NCBI GenBank assembly: GCA_033063855.1
Contig: CP093829.1
Span: 15,035,537 to 15,099,536, forward strand
Direction: 5' to 3'
Source of the DNA: Smittia aterrima
Taxonomy: Eukaryota; Arthropoda; Insecta; Diptera; Chironomidae
DNA length: 64,000 bases
Shown: positions 45,884 to 59,800 of the stretch, piece by piece
Numbering within the stretch: position 1 is the first letter of the stretch
Layout of the letters: every line of letters starts with the position of its first letter
Position numbers and translations under genes: made by a program
The notes under the pieces: model-generated
What the model was told of the DNA's origin: nothing
What the model saw: the letters and a program-made list of their open reading frames with translations, nothing else
The model's database searches: none

Positions 45884-48800
45884 ATGAGTAACGAAGGCGA
45901 GACTGTTTATCAGAAGCCGAAGTTCTGGCAAAAGGTATGAAAAATGATAAGAGCGTTCGTTGTGGAAGCGTTCAATTATCAGTTCACAAGAATTAAAATT
46001 CACTTCGTTATCTAAAAAATAGCGAGATTATATTTTCAACATGAAATAAATGTTTCAGGGAAATCGCATAAGTTCAATCGGGGACTCGCTTCGCATAAAA
46101 ATTGGCGGACCGAGACTTGACGATGAAGTCACTTGCAAAACTAAAAAGAAACGAATTCCAAAGCAGCAAAATCGAATCGTCTCCACCAAATACACTGCAC
46201 TTACATTTCTGCCACAAAATTTGTTTGAACAGTTTCGGAGAATCGCAAACTTTTATTTCTTGTTAATGACAATAATCGCAATGGCAATCGGTAAGTATTG
46301 ACAGAGATCAAAAGTTCACTATCGAGCACTCATTAGCAAGAAGCTAATAATTAATTGCCATGAATATTTAACAACAAGTTTATTCAAACGTCAACAGACT
46401 CGCCGGTTTCTCCTCTCACATCATTGATTCCTTTGGTTTTCGTCATTTGCGTCACAGCTGCTAAGCAAGGTTACGAAGATTTCTTGCGGTATCGAGCAGA
46501 CAATATGGTCAACAAATCGATGGTAACTGTAATTCGCAACAGTATTGAGATCGACATAAGATGTGAAGACATAATCCCTGGTGACTTAGTAAGAGTTTCG
46601 CGTGATTGCGATGTGCCTTGTGACTTAGTGCTATTGAAAAGCTCGGATCATGGAAAATGCTTCATCACAACAGCCAATTTAGATGGAGAAACCAATTTAA
46701 AAACGTTAGTTGTACCGAAAGGTCTTCCTGACTTGGATATTACTAAACTTCACACTCTGGGCGATATTGAATGTGAACAATCGCATACGGATTTATATGC
46801 GTTCAAGGGTCGAATCGAACTGCCAAATACAATTACCAGGATCAGCGTGATACCGACAGACATCGAGCTTCAAACAGGTCTCCATAACATTCCTTTGATG
46901 GCAGAAAACTTGATGTTACGAGGTTCACGCGTCAAAAATACTGAATGGGCTGTTGCTTGTGCTGTCTACACCGGACAATTCACAAAGCTAGCACTTAACA
47001 GCAAAATCACTAAAAATAAAATGAGCTCCAGTGAACAATTCATCAACAAATACCTTGGCTTCTTCATCATTCTCTTGCTTGCCGTTGTATCAATCTCTTA
47101 CTTCATGAAGCGATACTATGACATTTTTCATCCGGAACACAATTATTATTTGATGCAGACTTTCGATGGCGTTTATATTGTCTCGGAATTCCTTCAAGAC
47201 TACTTTTCATTTCTCATCCTCTTCAATTATTTGATTCCAATCTCACTTTACGTCACAATTGAGATGCATAAATTTATTGGTAAGAAATAGAGATTTTTAA
47301 AGCTTTTTTCGTAAGAAATCGAGAATCTCTCAAAGTAAATGAGTATTGCGAAAAATGCTTTCAACTCAGTTGCTCGATATTTTAAACGTTTTATGATTCA
47401 TCTAATATTAAAACTATAATTTTTCTTAAAGGTGCTTTCTTTCTGGAGTGGGACCCACATCTTTACGACGAAGAAACCAATCAGCCTTGCATCGTTAATA
47501 CTTCAGACTTGAATGAAGAAATGGGCCAGATAAACATTTTGTTCTCTGATAAAACTGGAACTTTAACGAAGAACGTGATGGTCTTCAAAAAATGCTCGAT
47601 CAATGGGAAAATGTATTTGCAGCAAGGTCGAGGACTACAAGAAGCAAATAGAAATTATTCACTAAAAATCGGAGAATGTTCTGTAAGTTTTAGTTTTGGA
47701 AAATTTCTTTACTTACTTCAAAATATTTTTTAGAAAGCAGTTTATACATTCTTTGAAGCTTTGGCTATTTGTCACACGGTGCAAGTTGCTGGAAGCTATG
47801 AAGAAGATGAAGACAGAGCAGATGAAGAATACAGTTTACTTAATGTTGACGCTGAGATCCCGCCAATCTTCCACAAGTCAATTGAAGACTTGAATGATAT
47901 CGAAAGTGTTCATGAAGAAATCGATTTTATTTCATCGAGGACAACTGTCATGTTTGAAAGAAACGGAAAAGAAGACAAGCGACCACAAAGCGACATGCCG
48001 ACCCAGAAAAATTCAAATGAGAGTAATCATAAACGACCACTGAGTTTATCAAACATTCAAATAACAAATTCAACGACGTCCGGCCCAGATTCGCCATCAA
48101 AGTCTACAACAGAAAACTTGCTACTGCGGAGAGTTCAGCAGCAGGAATACAAGAGAACAGTTTCGCACAATGTGACAGCTACTGGAGAGCAAACTACTCA
48201 GAGGGAAACCATGACACACCGGAGAACTCAATCGAGCATTCCTTTTGGTAGCGTTGGTAAGCGATCAAAAATTTATTAAAGCGTGAATTTTCAAAATTGC
48301 TTTTTTTTTCAGAGACAAATAGTTCAACAGCACCGACTGCGAAACCGAGTGCTTTCCAACGATTAACATCCGTTCGAACATCAACGCGAGAGTTTTATGC
48401 CGCTCCCCAGTACACACAAGCTCAAGTGGTTGAAAGACAAGAATCAATGATGCACAGAAAGGAACTTGAAACGTTCATCGATCTCCTGGATTATCAAGCA
48501 TCAAGCCCTGACGAAAAGGCACTCGTCGAAGTCTGTGCCAGATTGGGAATAATATATCTTAATGATAATAATGAAATTTACACGTTGAGACTTCGTTTAA
48601 AGCGGAAACCCGACAGCGAGTTGATGGGCATGCAAGACATTGAAGATGAGAACAATGACATCGTGAGATTTAAGAGATATCAAGTCCTAGAGTTTACATC
48701 CGATCGGAAGAGAATGAGCGTGATCGTTATGGATAGGTTCGGACAGTTTTGGCTATACACAAAGGGTGCGGAGTCACATGTTTTACCGCTTTGCAACACA

Positions 48801-50489
48801 AAGAGCGCCAACGTTTCGGCAATTACTCAAAAGCACATAAACGACTTTGCCAAGGAAGGCTTGAGAACATTAGCAATCGCAAGGCGAAAACTTACGAAAA
48901 CCGAATTTATTAATTTCGACAACGAGATGATTGAAGCAAACAGTTCCCTGACCAATCGTGCAGAGAAAGTTGAAAAATGCCAAAGAAAGATTGAGACAGG
49001 TCTTGATCTTCTCGGCGCCACTGCCGTTGAAGATGCTTTGCAAGACGATGTTCGTGATACTCTTGTTTCAATCAGAGCTGCTGGTATAAAAGTTTGGGTA
49101 CTGACAGGTGATAAAGTTGAAACAGCTCTCAATATTGCGCTTAGCTGTGGTCACATACCCGAAGATGCTGCAAAATATTTTATTGTTGAGTGCGTCAATG
49201 AAGCCCAGTTAAACGGACATTTAGATGCGCTGGATAGAGAATTGAAAAGAAATCCAACGAATGAATATGCGCTTCTCATTGACGGAGGAAGTCTTGCAAT
49301 CGCTCTTCAACATTCGGCTGTGAGGTTCAGAGATTTAGCTTACAAATGCCACGCCGTGTTATGCTGTAGATTAAGTCCACTTCAAAAATGTGAAGTCGTT
49401 CATCTTGTTAAGACATGTCCTTCAAATCCTGTGACGGCTGCGATAGGTGATGGAGCTAACGATGTATCGATGATTCAAGAGGCTCATGTTGGATTTGGAA
49501 TTGTCGGAAAAGAAGGCAGACAAGCAGCACGATGTGCGGATTATGCATTCGCAAACTTTTCAATGCTCAAGCGACTGGTTTTACTTCACGGACATTACTT
49601 TTCGCAACGACTTGCACTGCTGGTTCTTTATTTCTTTTATAAGAACGTTGTGTTCATGGGCTGTCAGTTATTCTTCCAAGCTCACTCTCTCTTCTCTACG
49701 CAATCCATCTACGACTCACTCTTCTTGACCTTATTCAACGTCACTTATACGACTCTACCAATTCTTTTCATTTCGATAACAGAGAAAATTCATGACGAGG
49801 AGAAGTTGATGACGTAAGTTGGATTGATTGAAATAACAAAAAGTTGAAAGGGCAAATTCATTTATCTCTTGTTTTATTTGTTTGCAGTCAACCATCGCTC
49901 TACAAGCAAATATCAGGCAACAAACTTTTCGGATGGCGCTATTTCAACGGTTGGATGTTTATTGGCTTTTATCACTCGATAATAATTTATTTCTTCGCTT
50001 GGTTTGTTTGGAAAGAAAATCCTGCAGTTTACTCTGAAGGCAGAACTGTAAATTTTCTTTGCTTTGGCTTATTCATGGTTCACAATGTGGTTGTGCTAGT
50101 CAATATAAAGTTACTTATTGAAGCGATTTACAAATCTTACATCTTCGTTGCAACCATTTGGCTCTCAATCTTCGGATTTATGGGGACAACCTTCATCTAC
50201 AACTTGTTCAATGCGTGAGTATCATAGATCGACTTCGTGATTGATTTCTAATTAAAATTGTTGCAGAGGTTACGACATGAATATTTTTATGGTGTACAGC
50301 AACTTGCTCTCGAGCAGTTTCTTTTGGACTTTATCTACGCTCATCATCGTGGCGGGTTTGTTACCTGACCTCTTCTTCAAAGCTCTCGAAGCGTTAAATT
50401 TCCGACTTCGAACAATTTTTCCCGGAAACGAGGCAATGCGAACGAAAAAGTTTGGACCGAAACTGACGACACAAACGACTTACCTTTGA
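45884..50489 (+). CDS. P4-ATPase phospholipid flippase, ATP11 class
   Basis: Exons 45884-45934, 46059-46290, 46398-47279, 47432-47682, 47734-48256, 48313-49813, 49888-50214 and 50267-50489 give 1329 residues with all phases matching. Diagnostic parts in order: QNRIVSTKYTALTFLPQNLF, AAKQGYEDFLRYRADN, actuator DGET (~190), phosphorylation motif FSDKTGTLT (~428), SSPDEKALVE, KGAES, TGDKVETALNIAL and hinge GDGANDVSMIQEAHVGFGI (~1024), flanked by ten hydrophobic spans. DGET in place of TGES and the NLFEQFRR start are P4 marks; the sequence is closest to ATP11A/B/C. Such pumps move PS and PE to the cytosolic leaflet and need a CDC50 partner. A polar Ser/Thr/Gln-rich insertion (exon 5, ~515-640) before SSPDEKAL is longer than in vertebrates. 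Confidence 0.9.
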
Positions 50490-50602
50490 TTGTTGAATGG
50501 ATTTTTAATGAGAATCATGACAATTTGAAATTATTCTGAAAGGAAACGACAGCTTTTGTGCGAAGCTTTAACTTACTGTCATTAACTGAAACATTAGAAC
50601 GA

Positions 50603-50608
50603 AATAAA
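50603..50608 (+). terminator. Poly(A) signal of ATP11
   Basis: AATAAA 114 bases after the stop codon and 150 bases before the right arm begins. Confidence 0.6.
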
Positions 50609-50754
50609 AGAAACAAAATATTTTTAACTTTTCATATATTTTACTTTTATTGGTTCAGCAATCTGACAACTTAAGTGTAGTCCAAGAGTTGAAACACCTA
50701 TCAACGACTTAATAACATGGAAGGTTCATTTCCTTGAAGGAAGTTGCTCGCAAG

Positions 50755-53047
50755 TCAGGTCACGAAGATCTTGAAACAAAAGTTAAATACGCAAACATCA
50801 AGAAATTTTATCGTTTGGTTGATGATACTTTATGTTCGTTTCTACAATTCTTCATTTGAGCATCTCAAGTTCGTCAGTAAATATGGAACTTAATCGTCAT
50901 TTCGTGTCCATGATCATTCGCTTTTTGTTGTTCTGTTGTCAATAATTGAGTTAACAACCGAACATTGATCATCGAATGAGGTGTTCGTCTACTTAAGTAG
51001 TTGATAAAAGGAGGCGGAAACGTCATTTGGAAAACAATCGAATTTTAAGGCATTGCGTTGGTTTATTCCAAATCGTGGAAGTCACGGCTCCAATGTCAAC
51101 TTCACCTGCGATTTCATAATTAACTGCATCCCATAAAATTGTCAAAGCAAAGTCATCATGATGACATTGAATGAGAACAAAATTCAATTCAAGTTAGCAT
51201 GTTCGCCGTTTCTTTCAATCGTTGAAGCTTGTCCACAATCCATCTGAAGCTAACAAGCGTCAAGTATTAACGACTAACGATTGATGGTGACTCTAAGCGT
51301 CATTTGCACGGAAAATATTTTTCAAATGCGAGTAACGAGCAATTATGAAGCAGATAAAGCGTTCACAGTTAAGAAAATCATCGAAGGACACTGAGACCAA
51401 AGTAATTGTGTAACTCAAAGCTTGATTTATGACAATTGAGTACATCGACTAAAGTAGATTCTCAGCTGAGATTTATTTCGCGTGTGGGTGTTTGTCTTTA
51501 TGAAATAATTAAAATATTTTCGAGCGACATCAACTTGCGACTTTTAACAACTCAAAAGTACAATCAGATGAGAAAAAATCTGTTGAGAGTCTCAAGCAAA
51601 CAATGGAGTTAAGTCTTTGTTGCTCCGTCGTCTAATTATTTATTTATCCGTGTCTTAAACACATTCGCGAGTTGAATGATAACAAGCGACGAACTTTTCT
51701 ATTGTTTTTCCATTTTGAGATGCGAGACTCAACTTATGCGAGTCAGGTAATTTGTATCCACCGACTCAGCTGAGTTTCGTTTCCCTATGGCGATCCGATG
51801 GACACAATTGCTTGTCTTCATTGCGTCATGTGTGTTGAGACAATTGACTTTAAAATTCCAAACGATAAACGCTCGCAAACATTTCGACGATGTTCGACGA
51901 TGCCAAATATTTTTTTTTGGTTTGAGTTCTTTAAACATCCTTGAGATTCTTCGACTGAAATGTTCTTGATTGACTGATGTGATAGGTTGGCTTCTAAGAA
52001 TTTCTAAGCCAAATATCTTGACTTGAAGCTAAAAGCAATTCGTGTTTGAGAAAAAGCAGCAATTAAACGAGTAAATCACCATGAATTGAACAACAAAGCA
52101 AAACGAGCGGAGGAAGCTCATTTGGATATGAAACGATTGAGAAATCGCATTGAGTTCACAAGTATTCGTGTTTCGTTTAAGTTATCATGATCAGTCACAA
52201 CAAAGTTTCAACAAGAAAGCATTTCTTTTCTCATTACCGTCGATCATCATTTTCTCTCTTGCGCGATCTTGTTTCGATCCAGAAAATTTTATTTTATTTC
52301 ACATAAACTTAGGAATTCCACTCGACAACTTTCAACTTTTACTTTTTGTTTCTTTTGCTGCGTTCAATTTATTTCGCGCAATATCTTTTTCTTTCTATTG
52401 ACACCGCATGTGCATGCAATTGAGGCTTAAAGCCTGACACACATTCTCTGCATTACGAAAAAACTGTTTTCCACTCGCTTCTTTATTTAGTTTCATTCAC
52501 TAAGCATTTCAATCAGATTTTTCTTTAAAAATCGTTAAATCGGTCTTACTACGTGAAGCTCTAAACATAAACTGATCGTGGAATATTTCCAGTCGTTGAT
52601 GTTTGAATCTGAGCGTTGAAAGTGTTGATGGTGAGAGAAGAAGAGAGAAACTTGGGTCGTTTCTCCAGTTCAAAAATATGTTGCAACTCTCGAGTGATCA
52701 TCGCGTGTTATCAGATTCCCAGTTCTAAATATATTTTTTTTTAGCATTTAAGTTATCATTTAAGAATACTTATCTAAGAAATGATTTGAAATGGAAGAAT
52801 TACAATTGCAGTGGAATTGATGATTGAAAAGTGATCGGCAATGTTTTGTTCGAATATTCCACTTAAGACATCGTCTTTGCATCACTTAATTGATTGATTG
52901 GCTTATTGTTTCGCTTGCAGAGTTCATTTGTTTCGTCTTCTTAGTTGTTTCTTCTACGTTTGGTGTTGGGTCATGTTATGGTCATTGCATCATCAATTGC
53001 TTTTGCATAATATTTGCAATTGGCTCTTAATGAAGCATCGGAAGATG
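50755..53047 (-). repeat. Right arm of the 2.3 kb inverted duplication
   Basis: Inverted copy of 32138-34444. It starts 265 bases after the ATP11 stop and ends about 850 bases before the oaf start codon. Its last ~90 bases are Gr 3' flank sequence with no Gr gene beside it, so this arm derives from the chemoreceptor side. One difference is a roughly 14-base deletion near 52293 relative to the left arm. Confidence 0.9.
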
Positions 53048-53892
53048 AGAAAAATGAAATGCTGGGGTTTTCTTCAACGGATTTTGGCAAAGCGGTGAAA
53101 TTAATTTGTAATTATCATGGCCGAAATCAATCGTCGGGGTTTTGCAACTAAAAGTCTTAATGCGGTTTATATGTTTTCGTTGGACCAATTTAATCAATTT
53201 TGCTGAAAACGCAGTCTTTATTGATTCGAATGCTATTTTCATTCAAAACATTCGAAACATTGAGCCTAATGACGTTGAGATGTGAACGCTTAGCAAGGGG
53301 TTCAAACTTTACAACTTAAGCTTTCGATTTAAGAAGCTCTACTGAGAAAGAATTTTGAAGGATAAACTTTCTTATTTTTAAATCCTTTTTGCTACGTTTG
53401 GTAACAAGCAAAAATAATTAGTTTTAGCGAAACAAAAGTTTCTGTGCTATTACTTGCATGCTAATGAAATTTTTGGATGCAAATAAAAAATGACAAAACG
53501 GAATTCAAAATAACATTTGAGATGTTCTCGTTGCATGCTATTGAGATGCTTCCGTATGTTCAGTGCGATTCCATTAGAAAAAAAAAATATTTCGCTGAAC
53601 ATTTAGCAACACCAAATTAATCGGACTAAACTTGTGAAAGTGATAAGACGCGATTTTGTTTTAGTTTCTCGGTGAAAAGTTCTGTGTTCAAAAGGAAAAT
53701 CCACAGAGTTTTCCGATCAATCTCTTCTTGCTCGTGGACGCAAGCAGACGGAAATAAATAGATTCGTATGCTTGTGAAAAAAGCGAATTAAATATTCATA
53801 ACAAAACGAAATATTTGATAGGAAAATGTCAAAGATAAGCTAAAAATCCTGAAAAAAAGTCAGCGGTTTGTGTTGTAAATAAGTGAATCACA
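53048..53892. promoter_or_regulatory. oaf upstream region
   Basis: About 850 bases between the right arm and the oaf start codon. It should contain the proximal promoter and 5' UTR; no TATA box was identified. The duplication boundary lies close enough to have changed upstream regulation. Confidence 0.4.
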
Positions 53893-56800
53893 ATGAAACC
53901 AACAATAAAATTATCAGGATTAATCTATTTTCTACTACAAATCTCGATTCCATCTGGTCGAGGTGAACTGCTACAAATTAATGTTCAAAATCAGGTAATT
54001 GATAAGCAATTTCAATCTTCTTTGTTTGGTTTAATTTTCCCCCGTTGAGGCCGATTTGTTAGAGAGCTTCTAAATTTAGCTTCTAATTCTAAACCCTTCT
54101 GGGACTTGCGAAGAGAAATAAAGAAAGCAAGGAACAAATTATCTGTGAATGTTGTGAAATAAAACGTGTTCGTAACTCAGCTCATAAATGAGATAAAACC
54201 CACACAATAAAGCAGTTGCTGCTGATGCCAAAAAGCTGTAGTGAGCATGTAAAAAATCAATAACAAACAAAGCAGGAGAACACAATTTTTGCTCTGTGCT
54301 TTTTCATTAGCCTAATTGCAAGTTTACATGATACGAGCAGAGCACTGAACAGGAAAGCGAGCGACAGGGAGTGAATTAAAACGATACCGTCGCCCTTTGT
54401 TTGATGAAAAGTTTTTTTGTCGCGTGAAACTTTGTTCAACTCGCACTGTACTAATTAATTCATATAAAGAAGAATTTACATCGAATGTGTTCTATTAATG
54501 TTCGCATGAACAAGATGAGCAAGAAACACACGCAATAGAAAAATCAAGGGAAATGACATTGAAAAGAGATTTGAGGGTGGAACGCGAGCATCATTAAAAT
54601 CGTTCGAATAAATGTCACAACAAGAATATCGAAGAGCGCTTAAAAAAGCATAAAAATTTGAATTCCTTCGATATGGGAAGTTCTTTTCCGCTTTATCGTT
54701 AGCGATCCGAATTTATGGATTTTCCTGCTCAATTCTCAAAGAATCTCGTCGAGCGTTTTATGCCTTTGATATAAGTCTTCTCCCCCTAACTTTTTGCGAG
54801 TCACATCACATTTCGTCCCAGCCATAGAAAGACACAACAACAAAAACAACTTAACTTTACTTTTATCATCCCGTTTATAGACTTTTCGATGCCTAATAAT
54901 TTCAAGTAAAAAAAAGAAACTTTCAACATAAATCGATAAATGTTTTTTTACCTTCGTCTTCTTCGCTTTATAATCCTGTAAATGTTTCTGACAATTTCCA
55001 CTTCAAACTGGAAACTCTTATGATCTTGAAATGCCTTGGAGGCCTTTAAATTATTTATAATTCCTTAGTTACCTGAAGTTAAGCTCCGACATAAATCTAA
55101 ATGTATCATGAGAGAAAGAGGAAATTAATCAATCGATAATCCTCCCTTTAGGTTTTATTCTTCAGTTACGACTAGCCGAAGTTACTAAAGTATATTACAG
55201 TTTAGTTACTCGACGAGACCATACATTTTCATCGCAGAATGAAAATAAAAAAGTTTAAAACTTAAATTGCAAAGTTTTCTCTTCCTGCTTGCCAATAACA
55301 TTGTCTCGTTACATGTTTCGTCGACGTTATTTTAAAGCAAAATAAATCTTGCAGTGAGAAAGTTTTTTTTTTCAAAGTTTTCCGTGAAAATGTTTTGCTC
55401 AACTTGTTGCTTCGTCTTTCTTTCGTCTCGTTTGCACGAAAGATTTTCAATGAATTTTCTGCTTTAAAAGGATTTTCCTTAAATTTTGCTTGCACAACAA
55501 GAAGCTTTAAAAAGTATCAGCGCCTTTAGAAAATGTAATTCTCTTCAAGTCGAAAGCATTTAGAGTAACGTTCCAATTAATGATGAAGAAAAAAAAATCC
55601 GGGTAAAGGTCTCGGATATGATTAAAAAAGGATAGAAATAAAGAATTGCAAAGACCGTCTCGGTGAGAGGAATAACACGAAGCGAATTCAGAATTATGGT
55701 TCAAAATTTTCTTCACTACCGGAACATAGCTTGTAAAAGAAAAATTTTGCACCAATGTCTGACATTTGGGGAAGTTTGTTGGTTAATTGATAGACTTAAC
55801 TTAAGGATAAATCCCTCGACGGTCGCTAAAAGCACGAAGAGAGAAATTGCACTAACAGAAATTGAATATAAAAAAAGGTCTCTCGCAATACGTCTAGGAC
55901 GAAGTGTAAAGAATGAGAAATGATGCTAAGGATATCAACACGGAATGTTTCATATTTCTTAAAACTCCCTCGTCGCATCAAATGAAATTACTTTTACAGC
56001 AATTCACTCACGTTCCACTTCCCCTTCAGATACGACATGAAACCAAAGCAAGTCGAGCTCAGTTCCTTCAGCAGCATTTTCTAACGCCGCAGAACAAAAC
56101 AAACAACAAGCGAGCTCACATGAACACCAACAGTGAACGAGTAATTGTTGTTGTGATAAGATTTTCAATTTAAATTTTAAATTGAAAGTTTAGAGAAGTT
56201 TTCTTCCACTCCTTTCGGTAAACCTGAGTTGATTATTTTCATCAGCGTCGGTTTTTCCTTAGGAAGCTGCAGAGTTTCTTGCGGCTTGGCATCATCTCAA
56301 TGCCAACAAATTTCTTCTGCCTTTTTGCAACTCCAAAACGAATCGTTTTCGAGTTTTATTTCTCATGGAATTCCATTTTAAAGCATCTGGCTTACCATCA
56401 AAGCAAGCGGTAGGAGGATGGGAATATTTTTTGGGAAAAGGGGAATGAATGTAACGATGATGATGAAGCTTTATGTAAGCTCAAATATCGAAAAATAATT
56501 TTCCAGAGTCTCTTCTTGAGTTTCGAGATTCCTTTCTTCTTTTGTGAAGGCAAAGACTGCATTTATTGCATTCCCTTTTCATTGTATTGTAAAGATAACA
56601 AAGAAGCTTCATACTTCACTCTCTCTCCCTCTCTCTCTCTCTCTCAATATCAATGATGATTTTGAATGAAAGCAAAAGAAGAACTTACTTTGGAGGTTGC
56701 AGCTCGAGGGAAAACGAAGAAAAGAAGATGGGAAAATTGTCTGAGAACTTATCGAAACTTGAGATTGCGTTTTCTATTGTGTTTTGACGTCGTCTTAGCG

Positions 56801-59800
56801 ACGGATTTGATTTCTATGCGAAGCAATACTTTCATTAAAAATTGATTTTACATCTTCGAATTCCTTCGGAATGAAATTCTTCGTTCTTTCACTTTCCTTG
56901 ATCGACAAAAACTTGGAAATTTGATGCGATGTTGTCTTGTCGAACATCGTTACGCTGTCAAAGTTTTTCCCCCTGTCACTTCATCTGTCGAAAACCTTAA
57001 ATGTAAACTGAGATGAGCTTTGAATTCGAATTTTGTGTCAACGAGAAGAAGCGAACTCTCTTGTTGTGTTAGGTAGAAGTACAAACAGCCAGAAGTAAAC
57101 TTATGTTTGATAAATTAAAAGCGACAGCAAAGTAAATAAATTTACTAGAGTACTAAAATTTTTCGTGAACACGAACTCAAAGGAAAACCGACAGTTGTGA
57201 ACGTAAAAATTAATATTCTGTGTATGCATTTGACGGCAAAGAGCTAATACGGAAAGAAGAAAAAGTCTTTTTTTTGCTATTTCTGCTTTTTCTCACCCGA
57301 CCTTCTCACTAGCGTGATCAATTACAATTTCGCCATTCCCCTTGCCTCGGTCATTGTTCTTTGCCTCTGCATAAGTAAAGAACAAGCTTGCCGAGTGATG
57401 AAAGGGTGGAGTGGATGAAGTAGAAGAAAAACAATTCCAAAGCTGAAGTAAAAGTTTCGTGCTGGTGTTAAAGTCGTAAAACAGTAAAACTATTTATACA
57501 CCGGCCATTATTCACGTGATTAATCTCCTGCCATTTAGCTAACCATAATGGAAAAATATAATTAGATATGTTGCAGGAAGAATAACTTTTGCAACTGCCG
57601 AAAGCTCGGATGTCGCATTATGAGAAATGGATTGAGTTACACGGCTCAGCAGAGCAGCATTCTATCCGCATGAAACCATTGATTGCCTCTCGTACGATGA
57701 AAATGGAACAGGACGAGCTTATTAACCCATCGAAAATTTTCGCGCTAATATTGAATTTCAATTTGATGACGCAGTTCTCACTCAATGATGCGCTACGCGA
57801 CTGTTTTCCTAATGAGATATAAATGGGCGCCGCCATTTCACAGCTTTTCTGGTTTTCTCATTTGTTGCATGAGAGCTGACGACCGACATGATTGTGTTCG
57901 GTAATTAATCCGCATGTTTTATTGATAGCAAGCGATTAAAGTATGATTTGCTTCATGTTTGAATCATAAAATGCTTAACATTCCCGCACACGTGCATCCA
58001 AAATCCAATATTGCTGTTAAGCGCGAGGGATTGCACGCTTTACGGTTTTTTGATGGGCTTTGTGTGAGTGCTCGAATGACTAACAATTTCCATTCTATCT
58101 TGAAACAGCTCTATTGCGATCCCTATTCGATTTTCCAAACATGTTTCCATTAAACCGGTTCAGTTGATGACCGGCATGAATGTGGTTGTTCCGTATCACA
58201 TAGTTTGATGGTTTTGCGCTCACGTTACCGTTATTAACACTGTATCATTTGATAAACTAGACCGAGAATTTCGGTCAGGTTTAGAGCGTCGCTCACGGGG
58301 GAAAGCTTAGTCCTCGAGTTTCGTTCGGATGGCCATACTAGAGAAAATTCCACGCGTTCCTGAATAAAATATTCGAAATTCCGTTTCACTCTAAAGGTTT
58401 TTTTCGCTAATTATTCTTTCTCTTCTTTGACAATCTATCCAAAACTTCGGAGTCCACACAAAGTGAAAAATGCTATAACTATTCTCACGAATTTTTTTAT
58501 TTTCATTTATATTTTCAGGGCGGAGAGGTTGTTCAAGAGACAATAACATCAAATATTCATGATGACATAATCGTTTTGGAGTTCCAACGGACTGATGGTA
58601 CTCTAATAACTCAACTTATAGACTTTAGAAGTGTAAGTATTGTCAACCTTTTAAGCAAAGGCTTTATCTTTCTACAGAATTTTATTTCTCGACCCGAAAA
58701 TGGAAAACTAAATTTAATTTAAATGTTATGTCATGATATGGATGCGATAGCAAGAGACAAAAACACGACACAAAACTTTGCTCAACATGCTTCTGTCATA
58801 GTGAGAGTGAGTTTGGGCCGGAAGAGACAACAAAAAAAAATCGTTTTCCGAAATTGTTTCTTTTTTATCGATTTTCCGTTACCCGAGATAAAATGAAAAT
58901 ATGAATTGAGAATTCTGCGTCGTGTAACATCAGCGACAGGTATGCAAACAGCGAAACAAAATTAAATTAAATTTCTCGCAACGGATATGTTTGAGCAGTT
59001 TTTGCCACGCTTCCCTTCGAATGTAAGCGACTGTGCTCGACGCATCTTTACTAAGCCATCCACCTGTGAAATTTAATAGCGCCAGGAGAGCATGAGACGC
59101 AAAAGTGTTCATAACTTATGTGTAATGTTCACTGGCACGCTAGTCAATCTGATATCAAAAGATAGCTGGGATGAGAACAAAAGTTATTCACAGAGGCTCA
59201 AGTTTCCGCAAAGCAAATAAGCGTTGAGCGTTAAACAAAACTGAAATATGAGAGCAAATAATTTGGTTCTTTGTGTACAAAATGGAAATTTCCTTTGTTG
59301 CTTTCGTATTCAGCCTGAGGCCGCCGCTTTTCTTAGCCGGAAAAATCGTAAATTCAATATTATCGCTGTTAATGCTCCTTGCCTAGGTGTCATAAAGAAA
59401 GCTCGCGTATGATTGTAAATTTAGGCTGTTGCGTATACGAGCAGGGAAAGGCTGAGGAGATTGTTTATTATTCTTTTCACTTCTACGAAGGAACACGTAA
59501 AAGCGGCTCGTACGCAAGTTCAATTACTTTGAAAGCTTAGGAAAATCCTTAGAAGACTTTCAAAAGCGATTGAAAGTTGTGCGACCTTTTCTTGTCAACG
59601 TAAAGCGTAACTTTTCATCTTTTTTACATCGTTTTGAGTCAGCTCCGAAAAATCAATTTTTATTATGATAAATCTTTGCTTCTTTCAATATTACGTCAAC
59701 TGTTAACCCGTTCAATATGTTATAAGAGAAACTAATCTCAGGATGAAGCAATGAAAGGTCGGATTGAGGGAAGGAAATTAATCGTCTCTGCCATTGTACG

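Noticed and set aside
52150..52401. Open frame in the right arm, mirrored at 32756-33046 in the left arm
   Set aside because: It lies in duplicated noncoding DNA, is interrupted differently by a small indel in the two arms, and shows no domain.
57589..57822. 77-codon frame in oaf intron 1
   Set aside because: Starts from a non-ATG codon, overlaps an equal-length antisense frame and has no recognisable homology. Kept only as a compositional observation.
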